Origin: Deltaproteobacteria bacterium UBA4427
GTDB taxonomy: Bacteria; Myxococcota_A; UBA9160; UBA4427
Length of the DNA stretch: 6,230 nt
Reading direction: 5' to 3'
Assembly (NCBI GenBank): GCA_002390675.1
Contig: DGPZ01000064.1
Coordinates: 14,690 to 20,919, forward strand
In this document: piece by piece, positions 5,919-6,230 of the stretch
Numbering within the stretch: position 1 is the stretch's first letter
Layout: the number at the start of each line of letters is the position of its first letter
Made by a program: the position numbers and the translations under genes
Notes under the pieces: generated by a model
What the model was told of the DNA's origin: nothing
The model's input: the letters and a program-made list of their open reading frames with translations, nothing else
Database searches by the model: none

Positions 5919-6230
5919 ATGCCTGATGCGATCGTCGAACGCGACGGACATATCATGACAATTACGATGAACCGCCCCGAGCGATACAACGCGCTCACGG
6001 GAGAGATGCTCATCCGTATGTATGACGCCTATCGCGAGGCGGACGCGGACCCGGAAATCCGAGTCATCATCATCACCGGCGCCGCGGGCAACTTCTGTTC
6101 GGGTGCAGATCTGAAGGGGATGGCCGGCGATTCAGGCAAGGGCGACTCGGATATCGACGTGCAAGCGCGTATGGCGGAAGACCCGGAAATCCATTGGAAG
6201 GCGCTGTTCCGGACCTACCGCCCCTCGAAG
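5919..6230 (+). CDS. Crotonase-family enoyl-CoA hydratase/isomerase, N-terminal part (3' end outside window)
   Basis: The frame opens with ATG at 5919 and stays open to the last base, giving 104 residues with no stop in view. The N-terminus has the classic crotonase opening: V.RDGHIMTITMNRPERYNAL (6-26), a helix GEMLIRMYDAYREADADPEIR (28-48), the strand VIIITGAAGNFCSGADL (49-65) carrying the first oxyanion-hole signature FCSGADLKGM (59-68), and FRTYRPSK at the window edge, where the next helix and second oxyanion-hole glycine would follow (KPxIAAV in relatives). The catalytic glutamates fall beyond the window, so hydratase, isomerase or another crotonase reaction cannot be separated. It is not a close copy of the minus-strand crotonase: the N-terminal motif here is the ordinary NRPERYNAL type, whereas that one has NNGKPNAV. 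A role in beta-oxidation or other acyl-CoA metabolism is inferred from the family. Confidence 0.9.
   Translation, partial: MPDAIVERDGHIMTITMNRPERYNALTGEMLIRMYDAYREADADPEIRVIIITGAAGNFCSGADLKGMAGDSGKGDSDIDVQARMAEDPEIHWKALFRTYRPSK

Noticed and set aside
1..6230. Mobile elements, CRISPR arrays, toxin-antitoxin or defence genes
   Set aside because: No transposase, integrase, direct-repeat array or small paired genes could be found; the five coding regions account for nearly all of the window.

Overview
The window carries five protein-coding genes: two partial ones at the edges and three complete ones between them. It looks like chromosomal DNA of a free-living bacterium. The genes have clear Shine-Dalgarno sequences, and G and C are strongly preferred at third codon positions. 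The mix of a molybdopterin oxidoreductase, two crotonase-fold acyl-CoA enzymes, a DoxX membrane protein and a long type-2 isoleucyl-tRNA synthetase fits an aerobic or facultative heterotroph that degrades fatty or organic acids. The phylum cannot be fixed from the sequence; an uncultured deltaproteobacterial-type, Myxococcota-like or actinobacterial lineage would all be possible. I see no insertion sequence, phage gene, CRISPR array, tRNA or rRNA.

Layout. Bases 1-873 (+) are the C-terminal part of a molybdopterin-dependent oxidoreductase. A short gap with a hairpin (876-919) separates it from a convergent crotonase gene at 968-1672 (-). Upstream of that crotonase on the same strand, after a 139-base gap, is ileS (1812-5093, -), which fills more than half the window. 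A 283-base divergent intergenic region (5094-5376) follows. It holds a long inverted repeat (5171-5213) and two smaller hairpins just before a DoxX-family gene (5377-5820, +). After 98 bases a second crotonase gene begins (5919, +) and runs off the end.

How the genes relate. The two crotonases and the molybdoenzyme are compatible with acyl-CoA or carboxylate metabolism, but they lie on different strands and are not one operon. ileS is housekeeping. The DoxX and second crotonase genes share a strand and might be co-transcribed, although a small hairpin after DoxX (5822-5837) could separate them. Nothing here amounts to a new multi-gene system. The least explained material is the structured intergenic DNA between ileS and the DoxX gene. 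The most notable protein features are a crotonase that keeps only one of the two classical catalytic glutamates and an IleRS of the eukaryote-like type.
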